Positions 34,901 to 45,173 of a stretch of DNA of 64,000 nt are shown piece by piece. The notes beneath the pieces were generated by a model, which searched no databases, was not told the origin of the DNA, and worked only from the letters and a program-made list of their open reading frames with translations. The DNA is from Hirsutella rhossiliensis (taxonomy: Eukaryota > Ascomycota > Sordariomycetes > Hypocreales > Ophiocordycipitaceae), in the NCBI RefSeq assembly GCF_020360975.1, contig NW_025408671.1:3906001-3970000 (forward strand), read 5' to 3'. Made by a program: the position numbers and the translations under genes. Each line of letters begins with the position of its first letter. The stretch's first letter is position 1.

Positions 34901-36148
34901 GACAAGGTCGACGAGTACCGGCAGGAGAAGGAGGCGGAGCGGCGCGCACTGGGCCGGGTGCTCGAGACCAACAACGAGGCCGACCGGTCCCTGGCATACC
35001 TCTCGTCTTCGGCGACCAATGTGACGATGCGCTGGCAGCAGGGCCACTTTGTCGGCGGCGGCACCTTTGGAAACGTCTACGCGGCCATGAATCTCGACTC
35101 CGGGCATCTGATGGCAGTCAAGGAGATCCGACTTCAGGACCCGAAGCTGATTCCGCAGATAGCGGAGAAGATCCGGGAGGAAATGGGTGTCTTGGAGGTG
35201 CTGGACCATCCCAACATTGTGTCGTACCACGGCATCGAAGTGCACCGCGACCGGGTCTACATATTCATGGAGTTTTGCTCGGGCGGGTCGCTGGCAAGCT
35301 TGCTCGAGCACGGCAGGATCGAGGACGAGCAGGTCATCATCTTTTACGCCCTGCAGCTACTCGAGGGACTCGTTTACTTGCACGAGAGGGGGATCGCCCA
35401 TCGCGACATCAAGCCAGAGAGTGAGTTGCCCGGATGCGTTTGCCCCTTGGTATTGACGGCGCTTTTCCCTGTTCGCACGTTCCTGCTGTTCTTCCTCTGG
35501 CAGCTCTTCGTCCCCTCCCCCCTGTTCACTTGTGTGTCTTGCGAGCATGGCGGGGCTTCGCGCGTGTTGAGGACCGAAAGGCTGATGCTGAAGACAGACA
35601 TTCTCCTCAACCACAACGGCATCATCAAATACGTCGACTTCGGGGCCGCCAAAGTCATCGCCCGTCAAGGCCGGACGCTGGCGGCGGACCTGCACGCGAC
35701 GAAGCCGAACAAGTCGATGACGGGGACGCCCATGTACATGTCTCCCGAGGTGATCAAGGGGGAGAACCCGGGAAGGGCGGGGTCCGTCGACATTTGGTCG
35801 CTCGGGTGCGTCATCTTGGAGATGTCGACGGGGAGGAGACCGTGGGCCAACCTGGACAACGAGTGGGCCATCATGTACAACATTGCGCAGGGCAACCCGC
35901 CTCAGCTGCCGACGTCGGACCAGCTCAGCGCCGACGGCATCGACTTCTTGAAGAAGTGCTTCTTTCGGGACCCCAAGGAGAGGCCGTCTGCCGTCGAGCT
36001 GCTGCAGCACGAGTGGATCATGGCGATACGGAATCAAGTGGTGGACCCGCTGACGCCGAGCGACGCCAGCGGGTCGATTCAGTCGACGCCTATGCTGACG
36101 GGCTCGAGCGGCCGGGGCAGCAGCGTGGGACCCGACGGATTCTACTAG
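31916..36148 (+). CDS. MAP kinase kinase kinase of the HOG osmotic pathway (Ssk2/os-4 type)
   Basis: Ssk2-type kinases relay the signal from the Sln1/Ssk1 two-component branch to Pbs2 and Hog1. Exons 31916-35420 and 35598-36148 give 1351 residues, the usual size. The first 150 residues are acidic and disordered. A large helical region (about 200-1000) with family blocks such as EWHGMLAAVLTGDVVRQEK and LWLGVRAESCGRRLPVQRR follows. The kinase domain is C-terminal (about 1040-1310): GGGTFGNVYAA, VKEIRL with the ATP-binding Lys, HRDIKPENILL, VDFGAAK, GTPMYMSPEV and DIWSLGCVILEM. The ATG lies in GCCGCCATGG. The intron of 177 bases sits between HRDIKPE and the next Asn, has GTGAGT and ACAG ends, is a multiple of three and holds no stop. 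Confidence 0.93.
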   Translation: MADTTPPRAVRFSDGEEDEQPERLESVVDLEADEDSSPGSETDLHAIEDHDDLGELSMYADTPTHHATSMTQLPPGTVSNGAPPKGQWSSPGDETASFANGSRPQRPLGPARTPSSTYNPATSRKPALQQPAPSFVESIRSSSKTRPRQSESRFRAQERAYVQKLRQDYSGEYFTSYQAANGNDSDSEGETPSSEGPYEERLDQETIMFYGNDELQPTEEDVKDPENRERLEWHGMLAAVLTGDVVRQEKKRLIGSADQQASKMAHKSELWLGVRAESCGRRLPVQRRMVEESRATLDRLLDEIINFEVKGESEVGKPPYEQVKDVVRKIEKCESLYPSWSSLAAEHKAAGSPSFHEAYDAIFSWYNTNELISTELSILKKWVGNEELDFSRTKQRSPAVNGITTDETSFLDRLMKEDGLQSLYNDDERSTQKGMLRPISSIISKIKETLIRNSAPFQKRHLPPYLEELLTLISFPSRLIEEITKTRLAYARRVKETAQQNPLMLDQMISQFQLLLKFAIRIKLEYLSIESPEPGWDLPPCIDESFDQVVLEALKYYFKMLNWKLSGNKNTFKEAELLFQEWDFANYIGRHLQGGHIEVAEQFSSLTFKALNRLSQTFEKELQVKPKESAAEMSKRYKACLDSVRVRQRMLQRFSRMLSDNYEHVSDFSISFSPEVMQKFYDQLVASGHFRVDTGPLEKQGTYVIASSQLHRRLEDIQAMMAITSQERFCEDDGEQYLLILRPEDSFNWFGEVIPVTLREQNIDLKRGQVRLCAIGSQTLPEARRAFLDAVDMHVDLLQESRSNIHKVNTRLLEIRRVAYKLSNTFMDSVEIIRKQTEGKDCQELIQTCFVFATEFGQRSLLYMDSNRRQMNNLKLTKLALDWVSFICDDCIASDRKTFRWAVLALEFAMGMTRGRHILALGEDEYAKLRTKVGGCMSLLISHFDIMGARSNLAAQAEKEKIEQLVGQFRKLDKNRMLDDEEASRCITEQRVGQLDKVDEYRQEKEAERRALGRVLETNNEADRSLAYLSSSATNVTMRWQQGHFVGGGTFGNVYAAMNLDSGHLMAVKEIRLQDPKLIPQIAEKIREEMGVLEVLDHPNIVSYHGIEVHRDRVYIFMEFCSGGSLASLLEHGRIEDEQVIIFYALQLLEGLVYLHERGIAHRDIKPESELPGCVCPLVLTALFPVRTFLLFFLWQLFVPSPLFTCVSCEHGGASRVLRTERLMLKTDILLNHNGIIKYVDFGAAKVIARQGRTLAADLHATKPNKSMTGTPMYMSPEVIKGENPGRAGSVDIWSLGCVILEMSTGRRPWANLDNEWAIMYNIAQGNPPQLPTSDQLSADGIDFLKKCFFRDPKERPSAVELLQHEWIMAIRNQVVDPLTPSDASGSIQSTPMLTGSSGRGSSVGPDGFY

Positions 36149-36913
36149 GCCGGCGAGTGTGTTGTATCTTGCAGGGCCAGCCAACGGGGCACTTTGCGGC
36201 TGTGCCACTTTGGCCCCCTTTTCCAACACCTCACTGGCTTTCGTCGGATGATCTTAACGAGTGGTAAAGGGTTTAATGGGTCCAGGTGCGTGCTTGTTCG
36301 AGCTTGGAGTTGGGGAGTTGCCTGTCCTGGGGGAGAGGAAACAGAGAGGAAGAGACGGATGTAAAAGACTGGTGGTGGGTGGTGCGATCTGAATCAAGAA
36401 AACGTGATGAGGGTGGCCAGATAAACGATACCAGGGACGCGTTGTGCAGCAGCATGTAATTCTGGGCGCGAGGGGAGGGTCATGACGCTCTGAATGGAAA
36501 AGGGGTGCAGCGAACGTATTACTTGTTGTACTTGTGCTGAAGCGGCCGCGGCAGATGGACGTCTTTTCTTCTCCTTGGACTCTAAACGAGAGTCGCGTAC
36601 GCACGGGCGACGTACAAAGACAGCACGTAGGCATCCGCCGATATGCGGAGGGAGACGCCGTTGAGCTATCTGGGGCCCGGGCCGGGGCGGGAGCCGGAAC
36701 GGGGTGCCCCGCGCTGGGGTAAAGGCGGGGTTGCCCGCTTTATTGCCTGCCGGGTTTGAAATAAAAAAAACCCGTGGTCATTCTTGGCGGGAACAAGCTC
36801 TACGACGACATCTCCTCACACCCGCCCCTCTCCCCTTACCTCCCCTCTGAAAAAGAGATAGCCGAGTTACGGTTCAGCCCGGGCAGGAGACGACAGGAAA
36901 AAGACGATCGGGC
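36149..36913. promoter_or_regulatory. Intergenic region before cytidine deaminase
   Basis: Holds the SSK2 3' region and the deaminase promoter. A very GC-rich run (GGGCCCGGGCCGGGGCGGG, about 36672-36690) and an A8 tract at 36762-36769 stand out. No gene is seen. Confidence 0.4.
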
Positions 36914-37602
36914 ATGACGTCAGCCGCAGTCGAGGGGCCGACGCCGACGAGCGCCAGCTCGGCCGAGGGCGTGCTGGCGACGTGTGCGGCGCACGGGCTG
37001 ACGGCGGCCGAGTTCGGGCGGCTGCGGGAGCGGGCGGTGGCGGCCAAGGGCGCGGCGCACTGCCCGTACAGCGGGTTCCGGGTGGGCGCGGCGGTGCTGT
37101 GGGCCAGCACGGGGACGGGGCCCGGGGCGAGCGACGAGGGCGGCGCGGCGGTGACGGCGGGCGCCAACATCGAGAACGCCAGCTACCCGGTCGGCACGTG
37201 TGCCGAGCGCGTCGCCGTGGCCCGCGCCGTCGTCGAGGGCGGCAGGGCGTTTCGCGCCGTCGCCGTCGCCACCGATGTCAGCCCGCCCGCGAGCCCGTGT
37301 GGCATGTGTCGGCAGTTGTGCGTTGCGTTCGCCTTCTCTCTCCCGTGGCGCTCTCTCGCCAGAGGCGCGCTGGGGTGGACTGACTGGCTGACGCGGCTGT
37401 AGCATTCGCGAGTTCTGCAAGCCAGACGTGCCCATCATCATGTTCGACAAGAACCTCGACTACATCGTCCTCACCCTGGAGCAGGTCAGTCCCGGCCCCC
37501 TTGCCCTCCAGCTCGTCGTGCCTGACCGAGGTACAGCTGCTGCCAATGTCCTTTGGCCCCGAGGATCTGCGCCCGTCCGGCGGTGCGCGGGCGTTGGTGT
37601 AG
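36914..37602 (+). CDS. Cytidine deaminase (homotetrameric type)
   Basis: Converts cytidine and deoxycytidine to uridine and deoxyuridine in pyrimidine salvage. Exons 36914-37317, 37403-37484 and 37537-37602 give 183 residues. The zinc and catalytic sites are complete: TCAE at residues 95-98 (C96 zinc ligand, E98 proton shuttle) and PCGMC at 128-132 (C129 and C132). CPYSGFRVGAAVL and NIENASYP match the substrate pocket. The GTGCGT donor is chosen because it rebuilds CGMCRQFIREFC; two other GT sites nearby shift the frame or spoil the motif. A 30-residue N-terminal extension is longer than in bacterial forms. Exon 1 is exceptionally GC-rich (third positions nearly all G or C). Confidence 0.92.
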
Positions 37603-38281
37603 GAGCCAAGTGCAAGGTGTTGCGGCGTCGGGGGGTTCTGTGGTTGTGCCTGCTCCTGACACCCCATCACTTGGTCTCACGGCAAAAGGCTGAACGGGGA
37701 AAGCTTGACATTGGTCGTTCTCAGAGCTGGGTGAAGTCGTCGAAGGGGTTTGTGGGTGCCATTACTGCTGCCGTCACGAGTCGAGATAGCTGCCAGCGCC
37801 AATTTGTACAGGCCCTCTTGAGTAATGAAGCCCCAACATGGGCGAATTGCCCCTTGAATTTATTAGTAGGTTTCTAAGTACTGAATTAAAAGAAGCCCCG
37901 CGTCAGGCTGGGTAGAAATCGTATCCAGGGCATGGTGTCCTCCCGTCCCCTTGCGGCCGCTTGTGTGGAGAGACAACAGGGCGGCATATATGTATCCTCT
38001 CCGACCTCCTCCATCCCTTTCCGCCGCTCACAAAACGCAAGCGTCAATATTAACCCGTCTCGTTTCTGCTCATCTCCGCTCCTCTTCCTTTTTTTGCAAT
38101 CCTCCCTGGTTGGTCGGAGGTTTCGTCGGATGGTATATATAGTTTCTATCCGTGTATGTAATGGGTTTGGTGGGTTTCAATGTCGAAGAAACTTTGTACG
38201 TGGTCGGGAGATTATCCACGCTCCTCACTGTACAGCCGAAGCATGTGCCGGGCTCGGGTTCCGCGCTTCCTCCGCCATCCA
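37603..38281. other. Convergent intergenic stretch
   Basis: 3' regions of the deaminase and the EPC-repeat protein gene. AT-richer than its flanks (TTAGTAGGTTTCTAAGTACT, TATATATAG). No gene is seen. Confidence 0.4.
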
Positions 38282-40010
38282 TCATCTGCGAAGCGGGCTG
38301 ACACCCAGGCCGAGGCCCAGCAGGCTGCCCTTCTTGGGCGTGCCGCCGACGGGAGCGCCGGGGATGGGGCTGCTGTTGCCGCTGCCGCCGGTGGGCATTT
38401 CGGGCTGTGCGGCGTCCATCGGGCTGTCGTTGCCGCCAATGGGCTTCATGTCGGGCTGCGTGTTCATCGTGTCGTCGATGCTACCGGGGTTGCGACCATC
38501 GTTGTCGTTGCCGCTGGCTGTCCTGACGCCGGAGCTGGTGCTGTTCCTGCTGTGCGTGCCTTCATGGTGATCCTGGACCTTGTCCTTGGCTTTATTCTTG
38601 GCCTTATCCTTGGCATCGTCAACTGCGGCGACAGTATCGATGCTGGCGCCCTCAGTCTTGCCGCTCGTAAACTTGTCCTGAACCTGCGGCCTCTGCATCT
38701 TCTGCACCTTCTGCTGCGACGACCGAGACCGAGCGCTGGGCGGTCCGCACGCCAGGTCGTACCACATGCCGGGCTGGTGGTTGTCGATGTCGCGCACGTC
38801 GTACGACACGGGCATGCCGTAGAGCTTGCATCGGGGCGCGCCCAGGTCGTTGGGGTAGTAGCGGTAGGCCTTGCAGCCCTTGGTGTCCTCCATGACGCTC
38901 TGCACAGGCGTGGTTTAGCTAGACGGCTCTGAAAAGGAGGAGGAAAGAAAGGCTTGGAAGAAACGAGGGGGGCAGGGAGGCTTACATCGCAGAACTGGTA
39001 GCAGCCCTCCTCGGTGACGGGCACGCCAGGCCGGTCCTCGATGAACTCGGCAATGAAGTAGGTGCCCGCCGGCTCGCCCTTGACGCCGCAGTACGCCGAC
39101 TCGGGCGACGGCCGCCCCGTGGCCTTGTCGTGGGCGTAGACCGTCTTGGTCGGCACCACCGTCGCCGGCGGCTTGACCGTCAGCGTCGTCTTGGTGACGG
39201 GCGTCATGGCCGTGTCGATGACGCAGATGGTCGTCGTCTGCGCCGTCTTGGCCGGCGGCTTCGTCACGAGCGTCATGTGCGTCGTCAGCCCCGTCGTCGT
39301 CTCATCGCTGCACGGCTCCGTCGTCGTCGTCGACACTGTCGCCGTCTTGCTGGCCGTCAGGGTTGTCGTCACCGTCTCGTCATCGCATGGCTCCGTCGCT
39401 GTCGTAGAGGGCGAGCGCGGCGGCGTCGTCGTCGAGAGGATAATGGTCAGGGAGCCTGTCGACACCACCGTCTCCGGGTCGCAAGGTTCATCGTCGCCGC
39501 CTGCCGTGGGCGTGTGGAGCACCGTCGTCGTCGACGTAAGGTTGGCATACGGGTTGCGCGTTATGACGGTCTTGACGGTCACGGCCCCGGTTTCCTCGGG
39601 GCAGGGCTCCGTCGTCGTCGTCGTCGTGACCGGAGTCACGGTTATCGTTTCGTCATCAAGGCAAGGCTCCGTGACCGCCGGGTTTGTAGCCGTCACGTAG
39701 ACGGTGACGTCGATGGTCGTCGTCGACACAAACACGGTCCCGGTCGGGCACCCCTCGGGCACGGCCATGGCCCCGTCCGCCTCGCCTTGCGCGCCGCCGT
39801 GCTGTGACCGCGGCGCGATGCCGCCAACAACGCCCACGAGTTCCAGGCCCGCATCCCTTGCTTCCAGCTGTGGCTTCGGGTCAGTCGCTGCGTATGCGTA
39901 TGTCCACGTTGGATGGGCCGTCATCTTACCTCATCGCCAAGGACTTGTCTGGGTGCCGCCTCGACGGCCACCGACAACAGGCCAACGGCCGCTAACGTCC
40001 AAGAACGCAT
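38282..40010 (-). CDS. Secreted Thr-rich EPC-repeat protein with six-cysteine PAN/apple-like domain
   Basis: Exons 39930-40010, 38986-39867 and 38282-38899 give 526 residues. Exon 1 encodes a signal peptide (MRSWTLAAVGLLSVAVEAAP). Residues of about 60-265 are Thr/Val-rich with repeated motifs: TEPCLDDET, TEPCPEET, DEPCDPET, TEPCDDET and TEPCSDET, each followed by runs of VTTTT type; heavy O-glycosylation is likely. Six Cys at about 287, 316, 320, 330, 345 and 372 (YCGVKGEPAGTYF, GCYQFCD, GCKAYRYYPND, PRCKLYG, YDLACGPP) form a PAN/apple-like pattern. The tail is charged then Gly/Ser/Pro-rich, with no GPI signal or membrane helix. A wall-bound adhesin or carbohydrate-binding role is inference. 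TATATA stands about 170 bases upstream. Confidence 0.8.
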
Positions 40011-40920
40011 CTTCAGTTCTTGTCTAAGCTCGGCTGGCTCAGGGATAGGCTCGGCTCGGGACCAAAGATGGAATAAGAAGCACGTGTCGGCTGATGCTGG
40101 CCGAGAATGGATGAGAGGAGAGCTCGAGTGCTTGTGCTTGCTGATGATAATTGCCGTCTCCAGTCGCATCGTCAGTGTTATATATGTCGTCTGGCGGCCC
40201 GTCCCAGGGCAGCAACAGCTGAAACAGTTGTCAATACTTGGGGCGTCAGGGAGCCTTGTTTTTTCCTCATCGAGTTCGTCAACGGGCGGTACAGATAGAG
40301 CGATGAATAGCGCTGTTGCCCTGGAAAGGGGTTCGCCGCCGTGCAAGGGAGAAGGCCTCCTTGCACCCGCCTCACCACCAAAGGCCACCTGGAATCGCGC
40401 CCTGTATATCAATCACGTCCAAAGTGCGGGAATGTGTGCTTATGCAGTTGATTCACTCGTCGTCCTAGTTTTGGCTAGTCCCAGCGCCCGTGAGCCCTTC
40501 AACCTGTGAGTGAAGCTCGAGTATCTCCGGCGCCGGCTGCACACTACTCGGCTCGACGTGCCCTCCCATCATTGCTACATGCAGTGGTGCCTCAAAGAGA
40601 GAGAAATGCAAGGGGAGGGTATCTGAACTCGGGGATGCACTCCAACGCCGTCTCGTCCCTTGAGGGGGCGGAAAGCAAACATCACCATATGCCCATACTG
40701 CAAATCAAATCAAAGGCCCGGCCCGCTGCCATGATGATCATAAACACGCCGCAAAAGCAAGAGAGTGTCGGCGCACCACGTTCCGGTGTTGGAATGGTGC
40801 AAGTCTGTGAGAGGGAAGAGAAAGAAAAAAGGCCAAATAGCGGGAGTGGTAGGGACGGGTGAGGGCAGCCACCCGAGCAGCGACAATGGCAAAACAGCCT
40901 TGACACCGGGTGGTCCCTCC
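40011..40920. promoter_or_regulatory. Upstream region of the EPC-repeat protein gene
   Basis: Both neighbours are leftward. A TATATA at 40179-40184 on the minus strand lies about 170 bases before the start and is a candidate TATA box. The reading frame of exon 1 stays open upstream to 40412, but the signal peptide fixes the start at 40010. No other gene is seen. Confidence 0.45.
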
Positions 40921-41834
40921 TCAGTCCTCCCAGATGGTTTCCAGGTCAATGTCCCCTCGGCGCTCGGCACCGCAGACGCTCCATCGCTTGCGCTTGTCTC
41001 TCGAGCCAAAGTTCATGGTGCGGCCGCGGGCGGGCACGTCGTTGGCGTTGCGTGCCCTTGCATCCGACGAATCGAGGCCGTCGGCAGCTTCGGCGGCGGC
41101 CTGCAGCCGGGCCAGTCTCTCGGCCTCGAGGGCGGCCTCTTCTGCGTCTGGAGAGTCGGGAATGGTCTCGAGGCTCGAGATGCTGGGACTGCGCGACCGA
41201 GTAGAGGTCGGGGTCGAGGGGACAGAGGAGAGACTGCCGCCGTGAAAGCCAGACAGTGCGTCGTAGGCTCTCATGGGGGAGACGGAGGAACTCGAGGACG
41301 GGGTCGAGGGCAGCAGCGCCAGAGACGAGGCGCTGGGAGGAGCGACGCCTCGAAGGGGAGAGGGTGGGCGGCGGTGGCGGGCCAGAGAGCCTGGAGTGGG
41401 GCTGGCTCGACTCGGGGAGCAGCTTCTTTCGGCGGTGGAGGATGTGGACTGGGGCTCGGCGTCGTGGACAGAGGCCCGGACGGGAGATGACGTGGGGAAA
41501 ACATCGTCGACGGGCTTTCGGGGGGTTCGTACGCGGCGGGGAGAGCCCAAGGGGCTGGCGGGCCGCACCTGAGGAGAGTAGAGGATGCGGCCCGAGGCGC
41601 TGAGGCCCGGCATGGATTGGGTCCGGGACATGGGCATGGCGAGGCCGGCGGCGGAGCAGGAGCGCGAGTGGGAGTGGGAGGCAGAGAGGGGCGAAGCGGT
41701 TCGAGGGCGGTAGGGAATCGAGGAGGGCGCCCACGAGGGCGTGACGGGGGACGGGGGACTCGGGTCGGTACTGCGGCGCAAGGTGGGCGGCTTCGACGAG
41801 AGGTCGAGATGGAGCGTGGGGACGGCCGCGTTAT

Positions 41835-41904
<70 letters not shown>

Positions 41905-41997
41905 GCCGCCGTCGTGGTTGGCGGCTCCGAGGCGGACAGAGGGCACAGGCGAGGGCTTGAACTCCTCCATGCGCTCCGTCTCAGGAACAGACTCCAT
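40921..41997 (-). CDS. Basic Pro/Ser-rich fungal protein with Asn and Ser runs
   Basis: Single exon, 358 residues, mostly disordered. Near residue 30 comes an Asn run of about 14 and a Ser run of about 9. The body is Ser/Pro/Arg-rich with many SPxR and SP sites suited to proline-directed kinases (RPASPLGSPRRVRTPRKP). The most conserved-looking part is C-terminal: SPSISSLETIPDSPDAEEAA, an EAERLARLQAAAEAA helix, then GSRDKRKRWSVCGAERRGDI ending in DLETIWED. I know similar filamentous fungal proteins that share this end; no function is known. Basic patches could be nuclear signals. The frame has no intron. Confidence 0.72.
41832..41904. repeat. Coding (GCT)n(GTT)n trinucleotide tract
   Basis: On the plus strand about nine GCT/CTG units run into about fourteen GTT units; on the coding strand they are AGC (Ser) and AAC (Asn) codons. 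Near-pure codon use points to recent slippage growth. Confidence 0.92.
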
Positions 41998-43692
41998 GGG
42001 TCGCGAGATGCATCAAGCGTCGAGGGTGGGAGGCTCGGCGTGCCGAGACGGATGGTTTTGTGTGTGTGCGGGAGTCGACGGACCGACGGCTAGAGAGAGA
42101 GGGTTTGACGAGTCCAGCCGGCAAGTGGCGGCGGGTGCTTGTCGGATGCCTCACGGTGAGACGAGGGACATTCCTGAGACTCGACCAGGCGACAGACGAG
42201 GCAAAAATAAGCACCCGCCTTGTCCCCCCCGAGTCGGTCTGCGGCTGCGTGGATGTTTTTTTTTTGCGGGCTTTGCCCCCTGTCCCTCTTCTCTGTCGTT
42301 GTCGCTCGTCTCTCTGTGGCTTCTTGTCTCTCGGCGCTGCTGCTGTATCCTCTCGGATTGTTGGAGAAACACGGGCGGCGAGACAGAGCTGAGGAAAAGG
42401 GAACCAGACAAAAGGCCGCCGACAACAATCGAGGGGCGCTCGCCCAACAAGTACCGAAGGCACCCCAGACAGCGGGGTGAGATACCTAACCGGGCAGTCT
42501 CTGGATCCGAGGTTGGTGAGACTCAGGGTACCCTGTACAGTTGGTAGGTGTCAGCGCCCGCACTGTGGTTCCGGCGACGCGGGTATCTGCCCATGGCCCA
42601 TTTCCCAAGGTAACCTAACTAATTACTTACTGTACGGAGTACGGAATACCTGCCTACCTAGGTAGGTCAGGTAGCACTCGCTGTCTGTCTTGGCGGTACC
42701 TGCGCAAGTAATGAGTTGAATGAACCAGGCAGACCCCGCGTGGGCCGAAGACGGCGGCGGCGACTGGCGCTACGCTTTGATGCTTCTAATTCAGTCCTGT
42801 CAATTCAATCTACGGTTCGTATGAGCATGTAAAGCAGAGGTATGCAGGTGTTCTGTGCCGATGGGGTATCCCCATATGTTACGTAACTTACTGCACATAC
42901 AGCATGATGCGGACGTCTAAGTTACTGGGCAAGCCATGTACAGTAGGCATGCACATACGGAGCGTGTCAAAGGCGCGCGCTGCCTTCTGGATCGAGGCCC
43001 AACGACAGTGAGCACAGCCGCGTCTTTGGCCAGAGTTGGACTAGCGCCCGGCAGAACCGTCAAAGGCTTAGTCACCCGGCCGTTTCTAGCGCGACGCTTC
43101 AGTGCCTCGGATCGGACATGCTGGCAGGCGTACATGCTGGCAGGTGTACGTACTACAGGTGTGCCAGTCAGTGATTTTCCGTGCGCTCCCGCAACCCCTA
43201 ACCGCCGCTGATGACCTGGTGACTGCTCGCTGTCCGCGCTAGCGGGAACTGACTCCAAAGAGGGAGGTGCAGAAGTCGGCTGTCGGTGCTAACGTTGAAC
43301 GCACAGTGTGGCCTGCACATGTTGCATCGCCATGAATAGATGCAGGTGACTCACCCACGGCGCCTAGACCAGCCGACTCCTGAGCTTCGAGGCATGTGGG
43401 CTCGTTCCCAGCTTGCCGTCACGTGCACGTCAATCTCGAGTCTCCTGGCAAAGGAGAACCCTTCGTCTATTCATCATGGCTCATACCGGTCAACGACTGA
43501 TTCGTAAAGCTGCAGTAAAGTCACGGCCATCAGGCTATCAGAGCTGGACCGAGAGAGATGGCGGGCATGCGTGTCTTCACTGCCAATAATCTCTCCTCTT
43601 TGCTCTCGACGGCTGCACTCTAGAAAAAGAAAATGAGGCAAAATTGGCTCGTTGTGACGTTTGGTATTGAGCTCGTCTCCCCGCTTGCGTCT
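41998..43692. other. Intergenic stretch with AGGTA motif cluster
   Basis: The first 500 bases are the leader/promoter of the Pro/Ser-rich gene, with a T10 tract at about 42256. A TACTGTACGGAGTACGG element followed by ACCTACCTAGGTAGGTCAGGTAG lies at 42628-42673. Nothing gene-like is seen in the rest. Confidence 0.4.
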
Positions 43693-45173
43693 TCAGCCAT
43701 CCTCCAACTCGACATCCTCTTGTCGGATGGGTAGCTCGCTTCGCAACCCCTCCTTGACCTCCGAGTTAACCCCGTTCGGGCCCCCGACGTCCGTCGCGTG
43801 GCGGTACACCCGGACCGTGTTGTCCTGGCCGGCGCTTGCCATGGTCTCGCCGTGGACGTCCACCCAGAAGCACACGCCCTCGTGGCCGCGCACCCGCTGA
43901 AGGATGGCCTTGCTCTTGACGTCCCACAGCACAATGTCGCCGTCTTCGCTTGCCGACGCGAGCAGGGGCTCGCCGCCCAGCACGGCGAAGCAGCCTCCCA
44001 CGGCAAACCTATTGTTTTGGTGGCCCTGATACGTCTTCTTGACCGTTCCCGCGACGTAATCCCAGAGCCGTATGCAGCTGTCGAGACTGAAGGCGAGGAC
44101 GAAGCGGCCGTTGGGAGAGAAGCACACATTGGTCACGGCCGGGTTGTCTTCGTGGACAAGAGTCCGAAGGCACTGGCCGGTCGACGTGTCCCAAACACGA
44201 CTAAAACGTCTCATCAGCAACCAGTCACGATATCCGACCACGCCGAGGCGTCTCACATTAAACCATCCGTGGAACAGCTCACGACCAGCGTCCCGTCGCG
44301 ACAAAAGTCGATGCCGCTAACGGGATCGCTGTGGGCGGGCAGGCTTCGCATCATCCTTCGGGCCCTCACGTCCCACAGAAAGACGGCCTCGTCGTAGGAC
44401 CCGCTGGCCAGAATGTTTCCCTTGGGCGAGAATGCCAGGCAGTGTATGTAGTTGTGATGCCCTCGCAACGTGGACCTGCCCTGGCCCGACGATATCGACT
44501 TGCGGGTGGTTGTCTTTGGGCGCCCCGTGACGCGATCCCACAGCCGAATGGCCTTGTCATCGGAGCCGCTTGCCAGCGTGTTGCTATCGGGCGTCCAGAC
44601 GAGGCAGCTCACGCCGGCCATGTGGCCCACGAGGGTATCCATGTGGGCGCCGGTTGCGGCGTCCCAGATCTTGAGCGTTGCATCGGCAGAGGCCGACGCG
44701 ATGAATCGGCCGTTGGGCGATATGCGAACCTGAGAAACGGGTTTTGTATGGCCGTGCAGGATGAGCCGCGGCTTGTAGCTGGGCTTGAGTGGCTCGTGTT
44801 CCAGTGGGGGGGACGGCTGAAGAGGTCTCGGGGAGAAGGACTCGGTCCGGGAGCGGTCGTAGGAGCTACGGGAGGCGGCGCGGGGACGGGATTGCGAGTC
44901 CCTCGACGGAGACCTGCTGGGGGACCGTGAGGCCGACCCGGAGCGCGAGCTTGAGCCGGAGGTGGAGCGGGATCTGGAGCGCCGGCGCGTGCACGAAGGC
45001 GGTGACGAGTACCCGTCGTTGGAAGCCTGTGTGACTGGGCTCCGGCTTAGGACATGGCCGCCTTGCGAAGCCCCCCAGGAGCGAGAGCGCGGTCGCTGCA
45101 GCAAGGCATCATGAGTCCGGCGTCGCTTGGGTGGAGGTGGAGTTGTGCCGGCGAGCTCATCGGGCGAGTCCAT
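43693..45173 (-). CDS. WD40 protein, Swd3/WDR5-type COMPASS subunit
   Basis: Exons 44257-45173 and 43693-44200 give 474 residues. Residues 1-125 are a disordered Arg/Ser-rich tail. Seven WD40 blades follow: LILHGHTKPVSQVRISP with LKIWDAATG, LVGHMAGVSCLVWTPD with IRLWDRVTG, LRGHHNYIHCLAFSPKG with VFLWDVRAR, LPAHSDPVSGIDFCRDG with IRVWDTSTG, then blades with IRLWDYVAG, IVLWDVKSK and VRVYRHA. The pattern and the DYVAGTVKKTYQGHQN insert fit Swd3/WDR5, the H3K4 methyltransferase complex subunit that reads the histone H3 tail. The start at 45173 is supported by MDSPDELAGT followed by a KRRRTH nuclear-type patch; the frame is open further upstream. A WD40 protein of another complex is the main alternative. 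Confidence 0.85.

Noticed and set aside
31916..36148. Unspliced 1410-residue reading of the MAPKKK
   Set aside because: It would put a 59-residue insert between HRDIKPE and the catalytic Asn; GTGAGT and ACAG sites restore the canonical HRDIKPEN motif.
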